27,479 bases of DNA, taken from a virus. The notes under the pieces were generated by a model. The model was given only the letters and a program-made list of their open reading frames with translations, was not told the origin of the DNA and did no database searches. Both the position numbers and the translations under genes were made by a program. Shown here piece after piece: positions 12,292-22,169 of this stretch (positions within the stretch are counted from its first letter, which is position 1; each line of letters starts with the position of its first letter). The DNA is taken from IMG/VR virus record IMGVR_UViG_3300037042_002012, positions 1-27,479 of that record; one strand, 5' to 3'.

Positions 12292-14304
12292 TTAACAGAA
12301 ATCTCCTGTTCCGTATCCAATTTCTCCTGTGAATCTATCTATTTGATAAATTTCATTACCACCACCATATGTAAAGTATCTGTATCCAGTTATAGGTGAA
12401 ATTCCATATTGGTCATAATATGCAATCTGTCCTTGTGTAATCATACCATCTGCAGTATACATATCAAAATCAAATGGACTAGTACATACTGCTCTTGAGT
12501 CGGATGCACCTGTGAATGTATGAATACCTGCAGTGTATTTGGTAATAGGTGGATTTATTCCACCAACACTACCAGATAAACCAGTTCCAGCAATTCTAAT
12601 TAATGGGTCAGATGCAAAAGTAGTTTTAACTTCATATGTTCCTTGTGAATAAAAATTTGTTGTATCGGTATAATAAATTTTTCCATATTCTCTATTAGCT
12701 CCTTTAGCAAATTGTTGTGAAATATAATCTTGGTCTAAAGTATCACCAAAGTTTAATTTATTTACAGCAAAATTATTTGCAGGTATTACTTCAATTTTTT
12801 CATCTAAATTTATATATTTGTTAAAATCTTTTACTTGCCCTTTGTTATACCAATTATTAAATGTTTCAATAACGAACTCATTTGGTTTAGTATTGTTAGG
12901 ATAAATTACCAAATTAAACTTCTTTTGTATTCCTGAAATAAAATCAACCAATTTTATACCTGATGTACCAAACGGCATATTTAAAGGAATATCCATTACT
13001 CTACCATCTGCAGCTTGTTTAACTTCTTTAATTTGTATAAAAGATTTAGTTGTTCCTTGTGGGTCTAATGTTACAAGTGGCAATGGAGGAGTTGCTGAAT
13101 TTGGGGATTGTCTTAACTGAAAATAATAATTACCAACAGGTATATCATCCATTATAAATTCAGTTGCTAATTCATATGTTGTATTGATACCACCTGTTCT
13201 ACTTTGTTGTAATTGGTCAAAGAAAAATATATAAGATTGTATTGCACGAGTTGAATACGGTGTTGAACTACCTGTTTCTAACATTCTTATTTGCCATGTT
13301 CCATTTGCGGAAAGTGTTCCAGGCATATTATTTACAGAGCAACTTACATTTATATTTATATTTAATACTCCTGATAAGTTTGTTCTTTTTTCAACTTTAT
13401 ATGCACCATTATTATAAAAGTCTTGAGGGTCAGATAATGTATTATACCAAGGTAAAGTTGTCCAACTACCAGATGCAAGGGTTATGTCTGTCATACCACT
13501 ACCTGATATTGCACTTACTTTTATTTTACCATAAGTTTCCAAATCAACACCACTATATTCAGGATATTTTAATGAATTATTACATACCATATAAACATCA
13601 TCTAACCATGGTTCGTTCATAAATGAAGATGTATATGTATATCCTGCATAATCAAAGATTGCATCAAATACAGGTTTTATTCTAATTGCAGGTTTGAAGT
13701 TTTGAACAGTTAATGCACCTTGGTTATCATCCATACCAAATAATTGATATTGACCTTGTGTAAATGCATATCCACTACCATAATCGGCTAAAGGATAAAC
13801 TATATCACCACCAAATAAATTACCACCCCAACTTGCTGAAATATTATCATAAGATGAAGTATGGTTATATTGTGAAAGTGAACTTAAATCTGTTAAGTAT
13901 GCTCTATTAATATCTCTACCAAAACTAGATAAAGCACCATATATAGTTACTTCATATGAATCAATAAACTTATTTGCAATTACATTTACTTTATTAAGTT
14001 GTAAATATCCACTTGATAAATAAAAAGAACCAAAGTCAAAATAACAAGGAACTTTAATATTAGTTGCAAATAGAAATGGTGAATCAATACTGATATCATA
14101 CACATGTTCAAAAAATGCATTGTTTACTTTTGTTCCAGGTAAAGTTAATTGACGAGTAAAGTCAGCAGGTAAAACTCCAATATCAAAAAGACCTGTTACA
14201 TTATTAGATAATTTAATATCTTCATCTTTAAATAAGTCTAATTGTTGTGATGGTGTTCCTGCTAATAAACGAAATACAAAACCTTGTGTTGATATAACTC
14301 CCAT
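12292..14304 (-). CDS. Tail-tip or hub-like protein (670 aa)
   Basis: Large beta-rich protein. The N-terminal ~130 residues carry a pattern common in tail proteins of Bacteroidetes phages: QLDLFKDEDIKLSNNVTGLF, then LPADFTRQLTLPGTKVNNAF (F)E and YLQLNKVNVIANKFIDSYEV before TIYG. The centre contains long beta stretches. Residues about 430-520 (GIKLVDFISGIQKKFNLVIY; INLDEKIEVIPANNFAVNKL) look like a hub-type fold that ends with YYTDTTNFYSQGTYEVKT. The last ~60 residues contain repeats of GYRYFTYGGGN type. The gene overlaps the 388-aa gene's stop by one base (TAATG). It is most likely a distal tail or baseplate protein. Confidence 0.65.
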   Translation of the reverse strand: MGVISTQGFVFRLLAGTPSQQLDLFKDEDIKLSNNVTGLFDIGVLPADFTRQLTLPGTKVNNAFFEHVYDISIDSPFLFATNIKVPCYFDFGSFYLSSGYLQLNKVNVIANKFIDSYEVTIYGALSSFGRDINRAYLTDLSSLSQYNHTSSYDNISASWGGNLFGGDIVYPLADYGSGYAFTQGQYQLFGMDDNQGALTVQNFKPAIRIKPVFDAIFDYAGYTYTSSFMNEPWLDDVYMVCNNSLKYPEYSGVDLETYGKIKVSAISGSGMTDITLASGSWTTLPWYNTLSDPQDFYNNGAYKVEKRTNLSGVLNININVSCSVNNMPGTLSANGTWQIRMLETGSSTPYSTRAIQSYIFFFDQLQQSRTGGINTTYELATEFIMDDIPVGNYYFQLRQSPNSATPPLPLVTLDPQGTTKSFIQIKEVKQAADGRVMDIPLNMPFGTSGIKLVDFISGIQKKFNLVIYPNNTKPNEFVIETFNNWYNKGQVKDFNKYINLDEKIEVIPANNFAVNKLNFGDTLDQDYISQQFAKGANREYGKIYYTDTTNFYSQGTYEVKTTFASDPLIRIAGTGLSGSVGGINPPITKYTAGIHTFTGASDSRAVCTSPFDFDMYTADGMITQGQIAYYDQYGISPITGYRYFTYGGGNEIYQIDRFTGEIGYGTGDFC

Positions 14305-15470
14305 TATATAATAAGTTTATAAGCCTGTCCGTAATTGAAATCAAATTGATATTGAATTAAACCATCTACTACACCTGTTTTAAATGTAATATTTTTATTA
14401 GTAATTGTAATTGGTCTTACTAAAGCATTTGGTTCATCATATACCCAATATGCTTCATCGGTTACTAATAATTCTTTTAATATATCATTATAAGCTTCAG
14501 GAATCCAAAATGTATTAACTTGGATTGATTGTTGTGAATCTACAATATAATTTAAAATACCAGAATCATAATTTTGATAACTTAAAGTAGAACTTTCCCA
14601 ACTTCCTAATTGTGGTTGGTATGTTCTTTTTTCAGTTTCAAATGATTGTCTATTAACCATATAAAAGTTAAAGTAATCGAACTGGCCGTACCTATTTTTC
14701 CACTTTATTCTTATATTAGGGTATTTCTGTATACAATCAATTGTGTACAAAATTGGGGTTCCTAAAGGTGTTCCACCATTATATGCTTGAGTAGTATAAT
14801 ATGTTAATCCGGTTGTTGAAAGAGGAAATCCACTTTGAGATGGGCCTATTGGATATTGTGCAATTTGTCCTGATGTAGAAGTTGTTGCAGAAACTGTGTA
14901 ATCAGCACTTCCTAAATTAGATGTATAAACTATTTTAGTAGGCGCGGTACTTCCTGCATCACCAACATAAACTCCTGCAGTTCCATAATTTGTTGTAAAT
15001 GCAGATTGAGTTACAGGCCCATCAGTCATTAAAGGCCAATGTGGAGTTTTATTATAAACTGCTTGACCAATTGCTTCTTGAAATATACCATAACCATCTA
15101 ATGCTTTATAAGTAGATGATTTCAAATGTGACCCAGTTACATATGCCGTTCCATTATAATATTGTGTATAAAAATCAACAGCAAAGTATTCAACATTAGA
15201 TGTATTAACGATTGCTAAATCTGTAAGTGTTGAATTAATAATTCTATTTAAGTCAAAAATACCAACATTTGATGTGTTAGGATATTTGTTAATAACATAG
15301 TTTGCAGCTGAAGATGAGTTAGTTAAACTACCTGTAAAGTAATATAAGTTTCCTACATATTGAAATGAGGATGAAGTTAATAAGTTAGCATCAGATTCAG
15401 CAATCGTAAATATAATTGGTGATTGTGCTAAAGAAACTAACGCTGGTGTTTGAGTAATCGATAAAGACAT
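14304..15470 (-). CDS. Tail protein (388 aa)
   Basis: Beta-rich protein starting MSLSITQTPALVSLAQSPII and containing, in the C-terminal third, a strong family-like stretch: NIRIKWKNRYGQFDYFNFYM, then RQSFETEKRTYQPQLGSWES, followed by SYQNYDSGILNYIVDSQQSI and a DEAYWVYDEPNALVRPITIT end. I recognise this arrangement from tail proteins of Bacteroidetes phages, though it lacks a characterised function. It lies in the tail-tip block, next to the 670-aa and 172-aa proteins and the tape measure. The distal part of the tail is the likely location. It has no signal peptide or enzyme motif. Confidence 0.65.
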   Translation of the reverse strand: MSLSITQTPALVSLAQSPIIFTIAESDANLLTSSSFQYVGNLYYFTGSLTNSSSAANYVINKYPNTSNVGIFDLNRIINSTLTDLAIVNTSNVEYFAVDFYTQYYNGTAYVTGSHLKSSTYKALDGYGIFQEAIGQAVYNKTPHWPLMTDGPVTQSAFTTNYGTAGVYVGDAGSTAPTKIVYTSNLGSADYTVSATTSTSGQIAQYPIGPSQSGFPLSTTGLTYYTTQAYNGGTPLGTPILYTIDCIQKYPNIRIKWKNRYGQFDYFNFYMVNRQSFETEKRTYQPQLGSWESSTLSYQNYDSGILNYIVDSQQSIQVNTFWIPEAYNDILKELLVTDEAYWVYDEPNALVRPITITNKNITFKTGVVDGLIQYQFDFNYGQAYKLII

Positions 15471-15520
15471 TTATAAATCGTTTAATATAATAACCAACTT
15501 TTGTTTAATTGTATTTGATA

Positions 15521-15925
15521 CTATTTTATATCGTCAATTGCTTTACTGATTTCTTCAACAATCATTACACCAATTTCATCCATATAATCATTAATCAAAG
15601 AATCTACTATTGGAGAATATAATGCTTTTTCAGCAAAGTTAATTGATTCAGGTATATTTTTAGTTTTACCACTACTAACTGTTTTACTTACAGTTGGGTC
15701 GTTCCAAAACATACCATACTCTGCTCCAGGAGGTGCATAGTTAATTTCAAAACTGAATGATTTAGTTTTAGGATTTACATTTAAAACCTTATCAGGAGTA
15801 TTTGCTCTTGCTAATGCTCTTTTAAGATTACCAGGTTTTTTACGATTAGAACCTTTTAAACTTTGTGGTGCTTTAGCAACAGTTAGTCCTCCTATCTGTT
15901 TTGCTATGTCTCTTAAAGTAGGCAT
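15521..15925 (-). CDS. HK97 gp10-like tail completion protein candidate (134 aa)
   Basis: Small basic protein with a lysine-rich N-terminal region (SLKGSNRKKPGNLKRALARA), a central beta part (KTKSFSFEINYAPPGAEYGM) and a C-terminal amphipathic helix (SLINDYMDEIGVMIVEEISK). The YGMFWNDPTVS segment followed by INFAEKAL is the pattern I associate with gp10-like neck/tail completion proteins of siphoviruses. In most phages this gene lies between the head-tail connector and tail tube genes; here it follows the fibre and lectin genes. The assignment is tentative because the family is short and diverse. Confidence 0.5.
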   Translation of the reverse strand: MPTLRDIAKQIGGLTVAKAPQSLKGSNRKKPGNLKRALARANTPDKVLNVNPKTKSFSFEINYAPPGAEYGMFWNDPTVSKTVSSGKTKNIPESINFAEKALYSPIVDSLINDYMDEIGVMIVEEISKAIDDIK

Positions 15926-15944
15926 ATTTTATTATTTTTTTAAT

Positions 15945-16568
15945 CTAAGGTAATGGAGTTAAATCACAAAGATATCTTATTGGTCTAACTAAATGAGTAG
16001 TATTACGCCTTTTATAATCACTCATATTACCATTACTCATATTAGCAGTTAATGCATAATTGTTAGCCAATCCAATGAATGGCCCAAACGGAACACTTTG
16101 CCAATAATTATTAGTTCCTAAATTAGCACCTCCTGCATTTAATACAACTCTATTATTGTATATTTCTTGCCACTCAGCTCTATTACCTAAACACCAATCA
16201 GTATATCCACTTCCTGTGTAATCATTTGCTAATATAGCTGCTGTTGATGCGGTACAATTAGTAAGTATATTTTGAGTATTATACCAACCTTGTCCTATTG
16301 TATCTGCGTTTATTTGTAGACTTGAAGTAACTGGCAATGTAACTCCATCATATTGTAAACCTTCACAACCTATAATTCCACTGCCTATATTTTCTAATCC
16401 TAATACTATTGCTCCAGATGTAGAGGTAAATGCAACGATACCACCTGCTATTAAATCACCAACATTATATTGACATAGAGGTGACACTAATATATTATTA
16501 TCAGTAATATTTATATTACCTAAATAATTTCCATTTCCAATTGTTATATTACCTAAGTATACTGACAT
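15945..16568 (-). CDS. DUF1566-like lectin-fold tip protein (207 aa)
   Basis: The first 25 residues contain two copies of a YLGNI-x-I-x-x-N motif (positions 4-14 and 15-25), then the DUF1566/Lcl-type domain: GDLIAGGIVAFTSTSG (37-52), GYTDWCLGNRAEWQEIYNNR (121-140, the family's W-x-x-P-x-x-x-E-x), NNYWQS (153-158) and THLVRPIRYL (191-200). Domains of this type have a C-type-lectin-like fold and often sit at the tips of adhesins and fibres, where they bind sugars or proteins. The start is 1 nt after the stop of the giant fibre (TAATATG), so the two are coupled and the protein is probably the fibre's distal receptor-binding piece. Several cysteines (C32, C68, C105, C126, C201) may form disulphides. 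Confidence 0.75.
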   Translation of the reverse strand: MSVYLGNITIGNGNYLGNINITDNNILVSPLCQYNVGDLIAGGIVAFTSTSGAIVLGLENIGSGIIGCEGLQYDGVTLPVTSSLQINADTIGQGWYNTQNILTNCTASTAAILANDYTGSGYTDWCLGNRAEWQEIYNNRVVLNAGGANLGTNNYWQSVPFGPFIGLANNYALTANMSNGNMSDYKRRNTTHLVRPIRYLCDLTPLP

Positions 16569-16569
16569 A

Positions 16570-19500
16570 TTATGAATTATTTATTATAAACCAACCTACC
16601 GTATCACTATCTCCGTTATGATTAGAGGTAATTGTGAAACTACCTGCACTCTTTGCACTTACTGCAACATATCCATTAGAGTGAGCCAAAGTTTGTTTAC
16701 TTACCATAATGATTGAGTTTGCAGTCACCAATGAGTTAGATACTGTTACTGTACCTGGGTTTGCACCATTTAATACTGCCGTTCCTGCTTGCTTATTACT
16801 ACCTGTTGCAAAGTTCACACTTCCACTCATACTTAAACTACCAGTTATAGCTAAACCTCTTGTCATTATAGGTGCAGGATTACTTCCATCATTAGGTATT
16901 GTTTTTAACCATGGCACATAAACAAAATTAGTTCCATTATCCCAATCACTAAAAGTAATTCCACCACTTGGTTCTGCAGTTATTTGTAATTCGTTATCAT
17001 ATGTATAATTATCAGGGTCGTATACACCAACATTCATGTTTGCTGATTGTGATGCAAATGCTCCAAATGTTGCATTCTTTGCCATATTTGAATACATTGT
17101 GAAATTACTATTTCTATCATTTTGTATAATACCCAAACCATTAGCACCAAATACCAAATATCCACTACTACTAAACTCTAAATTAGTTGAATTGATTGCT
17201 TGTATTTTTAATGCATCTCCACCGGCAGAGCCCGAGAATATTAAATTGGAGTTTTTAATAGTTTGATTACCTGTAAATGTATTACTACCAGTTGTTGCGA
17301 AACTACCTGTGTTTATACTACTACCGAATGAGCTAGTAGCAACTAATGTTGTTCTATTATTGTTATCACCTACTAACACATATCCTTGTTGTAAACTTGC
17401 AGTTAATGTATTTTGTATATCTAAATTACCACTTATGTTTGTGTTTCTATATAAACTAACTTCACCAAAATTACCTGTTGTAGAGGTTCCTACTTGCATC
17501 CAAGTTTCATATTGGGTAGCATCTGGAAAGTCTTGGAATAAAGTTCCGTTATTTGCCGAGTCAACTCCGAACTTGAATGTATCATAGTTTCCACCATTTG
17601 CAAACATTTCAATTGTAGTTGAGTTATTAGCACCCATTTCAAGTCTAGAAAAAGATTTATCAGCAGACAAATTAAATGCACCTCCTAAGAAATCAGTAGC
17701 GTATGTTCCATATTCAAAGTCATATCCATTACCCCATGATTTTACTGTTCCTGATACGGATAAACTACCAGTTATTGTTTGGTTTCCTATAAAGTTATTA
17801 CTACCTGTTGTTGCGTATGAGCCAGTTGCTGCTTCCAATGAACTTACTCTTTGGTCATTACTTTGTGTGTATGCATTGAATGAAGATGTAGTTACGAAGT
17901 TACCACTACTTCCCGATACATCAGGAATGTTTACACTAAATTGTGTATTGTTACCCTTTGTGAATGTTAAGTTACGAGTACCATTATCAAATGATGCAGT
18001 TGTTAAACTTAAACTTGTAGAAGTAAATAAACTTGCAGTTGCATTATTTAATGAAGATGTACTTTCACCAATTGCACTATTGATTGTTAATTGACTTGAA
18101 GTAAATGTATTATACCCAGTATTGATTGTTAACTGAGATGCGGTAAATGCATTCAACGATGTGATATCAGTTGTTCCTCCTCCACTACCAGAGATACTAC
18201 CAGATACGATATATAATGTATTTGGATTAGTCAAACTACCACTTAATAATGCAGCATATGATGCAGAAGTTAAAGTTACTATTTGTTGAACCGATGGTAC
18301 ACTTGTATATATGTCAGTTAAATTAGTAATTAAACTACCACTAAATGATTGACTTAGGATAGAAGGTGCACTACCTGTAAATGATACTGCTCCGCTAAAT
18401 GTGTTTGTTCCAAAGAATGCATTACTACCTGTTGTTGCAAATGTTCCGTTTAATATATTTTGTGATGAAGTAAATGCATTTAAATTAGTTAATGATATTA
18501 ATGTAGATGCACTAAACAATTCTAAGTTTTGTGTTTCAATTAAAAGACTTGCAGTAGTTGATTCTATATTTGTTAATCTACTATTAGTTGAAGATGTATA
18601 TGAATTCAAAGATGCAGTTGTTGCAAAGTATGAATTACTTACATATTGAGATGCAGTAAATGCATTCAATGATGATATATCAGTTGTTACTGCACTACCT
18701 GTATTTACAATAATATTAAATGTAGATGTATCACCTTTAGTAAATGTAATTGTATTCAAATTTACCGATGCAGTTACTAATGAACTTGCAGTAATTGCAG
18801 ATGTTACATACGATGATGTTGCTGCTTCTAAACTTCCAATTCTTTGATTTGCAGATTGTGTAAAACTATTTATATTAGTTATAGAACTATTTAAACTTGC
18901 AGTTGTAGTTTCTATATTTGTCAATCTTGTTAATGTAGAAGCACTAAATGCATTTAAGTTATCAATTGATGTTACTAATGATGCAGTTGATTGAGATGCT
19001 GTAAATTGATTTAAATTACTTACTGAACTATTTAAAGATGCAGTAGTTGAATTTATATTTGAAATACTAATATTAACACTTGCAGAATTAGTTTCTAATG
19101 AACTAACTCTTTGGTTGTTACTTTGAGTATATGCGTTAAATGATGAAGTAGTTACAAATCCGGTAACATCAGCAGAACTTGTTAATACAGGTGTTCCATT
19201 AACTGTTAAACTACCTTGCACTTTAACACTACCTGAAAGAGTTTGTATGTCTGTCAATTCATCTCCAAATTGGTTTGACCCACTAGAATAGATTACAGAT
19301 GCAGTCTCATATAAAGTTTGAACATATGTAAATGATGCAGATACCGCAGTTATATTTGTGAATGTTTGATTTGCAGTAAAGTTATTGTCTATGTTTGTTC
19401 TTGCAAAAGATGCAGTTTCACTTTCAGTTATGTAAGAAGATGTTGCTGCATTTAAATTATCTATACTAATTTGTTGAGATGCAGATGATGCATTCAATTG

Positions 19501-21279
19501 AGTTACTGAACTATTTAATGATGCAGTAGTCGTTTCAATATTAGTCAATCTAGTTAATGTAGATGCACTAAATGTATTTAAATTATTTATTGATATTTGT
19601 GCTGATGCAGTAAAGGTATTTAAAGAAGAAGTTGATGCTCCTATTGCACTATTGATTGTTAACTGAGATGAAGTAAATGCATTCAAAGCAGTAATGTCAG
19701 CAGATGCAGTTAAATAAGACCCTGTTGCAGCAATCAAAGAATTAATTTGTGATTGTTGTGCTGCGTCTACTGCTGCTACTGAACTACTTATTGCGTAAGA
19801 TGATGTAGCTGCATTTAAAGAGTTGATTGATATCTGTGCACTTTGACTAAATTGGTTTAAATTACTTATAGAAGTTGCCTGGCTTGCTGTGGTTGAGTTT
19901 AAATTACTAATTGATATATTGACACTAGCCGAATTAGTTTCTAAGTTATTTAGTCTTATATTTGCAGACTGAGTAAATGAGTTTATATTCGTTATAGATG
20001 TATTTACACTTGCAGAATTTGTATTTAATGCATTTATAGAAACTTGTTGAGATGCAGATGATTGATTCAAATTAGAGATTGAAATTAATGCAGATGCACT
20101 AAACAATTCTAAGTTTTGTGTTTCAATTAATAAACTTGCAGTGGTAGATTCTATATTTGTTAATCTAACATTTGTTGATTGTGTATAAGAATTAAATGAT
20201 GCAGTTGTTACTAAACTGCCTGTATTTACATTTGTCACCAATGAAGATGTAGCTACTGTTGTAGTTCTACCATTACCATCACCAACCCAAACATATCCTT
20301 GTTGTAATGATGATGTAAATGTTCCACTAACTAATAGCGAAAGGTTTTGTAAATCTACTTTAGATGCAGTTGCAATTTTGTTAAATACTAATGACCCACT
20401 TATATTTTGTAATGAGAATGTATTTAATATTTGACCATCACCAAATGTAGTTTGACCTGCTATACTAAGACCATTCTGTGCATTAATAGTTGTTTGAAAT
20501 GTATTTGCTCCTGTAAATGTATTACTACCGGTTGTTGCATAACTTCCGGTTGCGTCAATTAAACTATTTACTTTAATATCATTACTTTGAGTATACGAAT
20601 TAAATGAAGATGTTGTAACGAAACTACCTGTGTCAAATGTACTACCACTTACATCAGGAATATTTACACTAAATGTAGCATTGTTTCCTTTTGTAAATGT
20701 TAAGTTTCTTGTTGCATTATCAAATGATGCAGTTGTTAAACTTAAACTTGTTGAAGTAAATAAACTAGCGGTAGCAGTATTTAAATTACTCACAGATGTA
20801 TTTAGAGATGCAGTAGTCGTATTTAAATTAGATATTGAAACTAATGCAGATGCACTAAAAGTATTTAAATTATTTATTGATGTTACAATACTTGCAGTAG
20901 ATTGAGAAGCAGTAAATTGATTTAAATTAGATATTGAAATATTTACACTTGCAGAATTTGTATTTAATGCACTTATACTATTGTTTAAACTTGCAGTAGT
21001 TGTCTCTATTGAGTTTAATCTTGCATTGGTTGATGATGTATAAGAATTAAATGAAGATGTCGTAACGAAACTGCCAGTATTAATTACAGATGCAGTTATA
21101 TTAGCTCCGTATATATTTCCTGAAGAACTTATATTAGTTCCGTCAAAAGAAATATTTAAACTATTACCTAAACCATCTTGTAATATAGTCATTGTACCAG
21201 CTGACAATGCATTATTAGTTCCTAAGTGTGCTAATGACTGATAACTTTGTGATATATAAAGACTACTTAAACTTCCCAT
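16570..21279 (-). CDS. Giant repetitive tail fibre (1569 aa)
   Basis: The N-terminal ~60 residues (SLYISQSYQSLAHLGTNNAL, then QDGLGNSLNIS) look like a virion attachment module. Most of the rest is a 14-residue repeat close to NLNxxTASxxxSIS, in which hydrophobic residues recur with 4-3-4-3 spacing, as in a trimeric coiled coil with Ser/Thr in many core positions. Interspersed modules recur: LTFTKGN near residues 195, 845 and 1105; IETQNLELFSAS near 387 and 918; SLQQGYVxVGDxNxRTT near 326 and 1303. The C-terminal ~80 residues (KQAGTAVLNGANPGTVTVSN to the end) match a common terminal fibre module. Mostly extended and trimeric, it probably forms a long tail fibre carrying the lectin-like tip encoded next. 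Confidence 0.85.
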   Translation of the reverse strand: MGSLSSLYISQSYQSLAHLGTNNALSAGTMTILQDGLGNSLNISFDGTNISSSGNIYGANITASVINTGSFVTTSSFNSYTSSTNARLNSIETTTASLNNSISALNTNSASVNISISNLNQFTASQSTASIVTSINNLNTFSASALVSISNLNTTTASLNTSVSNLNTATASLFTSTSLSLTTASFDNATRNLTFTKGNNATFSVNIPDVSGSTFDTGSFVTTSSFNSYTQSNDIKVNSLIDATGSYATTGSNTFTGANTFQTTINAQNGLSIAGQTTFGDGQILNTFSLQNISGSLVFNKIATASKVDLQNLSLLVSGTFTSSLQQGYVWVGDGNGRTTTVATSSLVTNVNTGSLVTTASFNSYTQSTNVRLTNIESTTASLLIETQNLELFSASALISISNLNQSSASQQVSINALNTNSASVNTSITNINSFTQSANIRLNNLETNSASVNISISNLNSTTASQATSISNLNQFSQSAQISINSLNAATSSYAISSSVAAVDAAQQSQINSLIAATGSYLTASADITALNAFTSSQLTINSAIGASTSSLNTFTASAQISINNLNTFSASTLTRLTNIETTTASLNSSVTQLNASSASQQISIDNLNAATSSYITESETASFARTNIDNNFTANQTFTNITAVSASFTYVQTLYETASVIYSSGSNQFGDELTDIQTLSGSVKVQGSLTVNGTPVLTSSADVTGFVTTSSFNAYTQSNNQRVSSLETNSASVNISISNINSTTASLNSSVSNLNQFTASQSTASLVTSIDNLNAFSASTLTRLTNIETTTASLNSSITNINSFTQSANQRIGSLEAATSSYVTSAITASSLVTASVNLNTITFTKGDTSTFNIIVNTGSAVTTDISSLNAFTASQYVSNSYFATTASLNSYTSSTNSRLTNIESTTASLLIETQNLELFSASTLISLTNLNAFTSSQNILNGTFATTGSNAFFGTNTFSGAVSFTGSAPSILSQSFSGSLITNLTDIYTSVPSVQQIVTLTSASYAALLSGSLTNPNTLYIVSGSISGSGGGTTDITSLNAFTASQLTINTGYNTFTSSQLTINSAIGESTSSLNNATASLFTSTSLSLTTASFDNGTRNLTFTKGNNTQFSVNIPDVSGSSGNFVTTSSFNAYTQSNDQRVSSLEAATGSYATTGSNNFIGNQTITGSLSVSGTVKSWGNGYDFEYGTYATDFLGGAFNLSADKSFSRLEMGANNSTTIEMFANGGNYDTFKFGVDSANNGTLFQDFPDATQYETWMQVGTSTTGNFGEVSLYRNTNISGNLDIQNTLTASLQQGYVLVGDNNNRTTLVATSSFGSSINTGSFATTGSNTFTGNQTIKNSNLIFSGSAGGDALKIQAINSTNLEFSSSGYLVFGANGLGIIQNDRNSNFTMYSNMAKNATFGAFASQSANMNVGVYDPDNYTYDNELQITAEPSGGITFSDWDNGTNFVYVPWLKTIPNDGSNPAPIMTRGLAITGSLSMSGSVNFATGSNKQAGTAVLNGANPGTVTVSNSLVTANSIIMVSKQTLAHSNGYVAVSAKSAGSFTITSNHNGDSDTVGWFIINNS

Positions 21280-21298
21280 TTATTTTTATTTTAATATT

Positions 21299-22168
21299 TT
21301 AATCATATTGCCATTGTCTATATGCCACCGCAGACCCAGAAGACCAGTTTTGCGGAGTTGTTCCCCATATTTGTGGTGTTGTCCATAATCTACAATATTC
21401 ACAATTACCAAAGTCTGCGTAAGGTATTTGTAATATTGGTAAGTTTACAAAATTATAGTCATCTTCTCCACTAAATGTTCCAACAATAGTATAACAAATA
21501 AAGTTATAATAAGTATTGATGTTGGGCCCGTTAGGAGGTACTGGATTTAAAGTAGCAAATACTTGTCCAATTGTACCAGGTTCTGCTAAAACAGCTTTAT
21601 ATTGTTGTTGAGTTTCGCAATTTTCAATTATATATCCACTACCCGACGGATTAACTAAAAAAAAAAGACAACGATTTTTGTCATTGTGAGTAGTAAGAGT
21701 AAACTCGGCAGTCCAACCCGCAAGACCATTATCAAACCTATCCGCAAAAGGGGTACATATAATGTCCTCATTGATTTCAAAATTCTGGACACCTCTTTGT
21801 GTGTAAGAAGTTAAATCGTTCAGGATTGCAAGTGTATTTGCGAATATGTCTACTTTATCATCGACTTGATAATAAGGAATTGTTTGTTCGTTTGTTGTAG
21901 GATTAGATTCGTTATTTTTATTCTTTACTTTATCAGCAATCATTAACTGACATCTGAAATTAGTTACCGAAGTTCCGAAATCAGATTCTAATATTTGAAT
22001 GTTACCAATAGGATATGTAGGAAATTGTTTATCATCAAATTCTGCAATATCTCCTAATGTTACTATTTCAATAGAAGGATGATTACTCATTATTGTTCTA
22101 AAGTAATTAATTACATTATAATAAAGAGTATAATTATTTCCTGTATTATGTATTATTTGTTGGCTCAT
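21299..22168 (-). CDS. Tail-terminator-like paralogue with added C-terminal domain (289 aa)
   Basis: I start it at the ATG at 22166-22168 (MSQQIIHNTGNNYTLYYNVI), not the upstream in-frame ATG, because this lines up with the paralogue's N-terminus and makes the TAATATG junction. Residues 1-165 are clearly homologous to the 174-aa protein: NYTxYYNxINYF, HPSIE, DIAEFD, ADKVKNKNNES, TNEQTIPYY, FADRFDNGLAGWTAEFTLTT. Residues about 170-289 are an extra domain with paired cysteines (ENCETQQQYKA; GNCEYCRLW) of the beta-rich type found on other phage tail proteins. Both proteins are probably at the head-tail junction or top of the tail. Confidence 0.65.
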   Translation of the reverse strand: MSQQIIHNTGNNYTLYYNVINYFRTIMSNHPSIEIVTLGDIAEFDDKQFPTYPIGNIQILESDFGTSVTNFRCQLMIADKVKNKNNESNPTTNEQTIPYYQVDDKVDIFANTLAILNDLTSYTQRGVQNFEINEDIICTPFADRFDNGLAGWTAEFTLTTHNDKNRCLFFLVNPSGSGYIIENCETQQQYKAVLAEPGTIGQVFATLNPVPPNGPNINTYYNFICYTIVGTFSGEDDYNFVNLPILQIPYADFGNCEYCRLWTTPQIWGTTPQNWSSGSAVAYRQWQYD

Positions 22169-22169
22169 A

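Noticed and set aside
13242-13622. Plus-strand frame opposite the 670-aa gene
   Set aside because: It is antisense to a clear gene, with a Leu/Tyr/His-rich composition and no promoter or coupling.
15945-16568. Diversity-generating retroelement target at the lectin-fold gene
   Set aside because: No reverse transcriptase and no template repeat matching the gene's 3' end was seen in the window.
16709-20905. Several plus-strand frames and one minus-strand frame (17490-17681) within the fibre gene
   Set aside because: All are shadows of the repetitive fibre coding sequence; their similarity to each other follows from the repeats of the sense strand.
16570-21279. Possible CRISPR-like or satellite array because of many repeated words
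   Set aside because: The repeats are in frame, imperfect and protein-level (14 residues), with no regular spacers.
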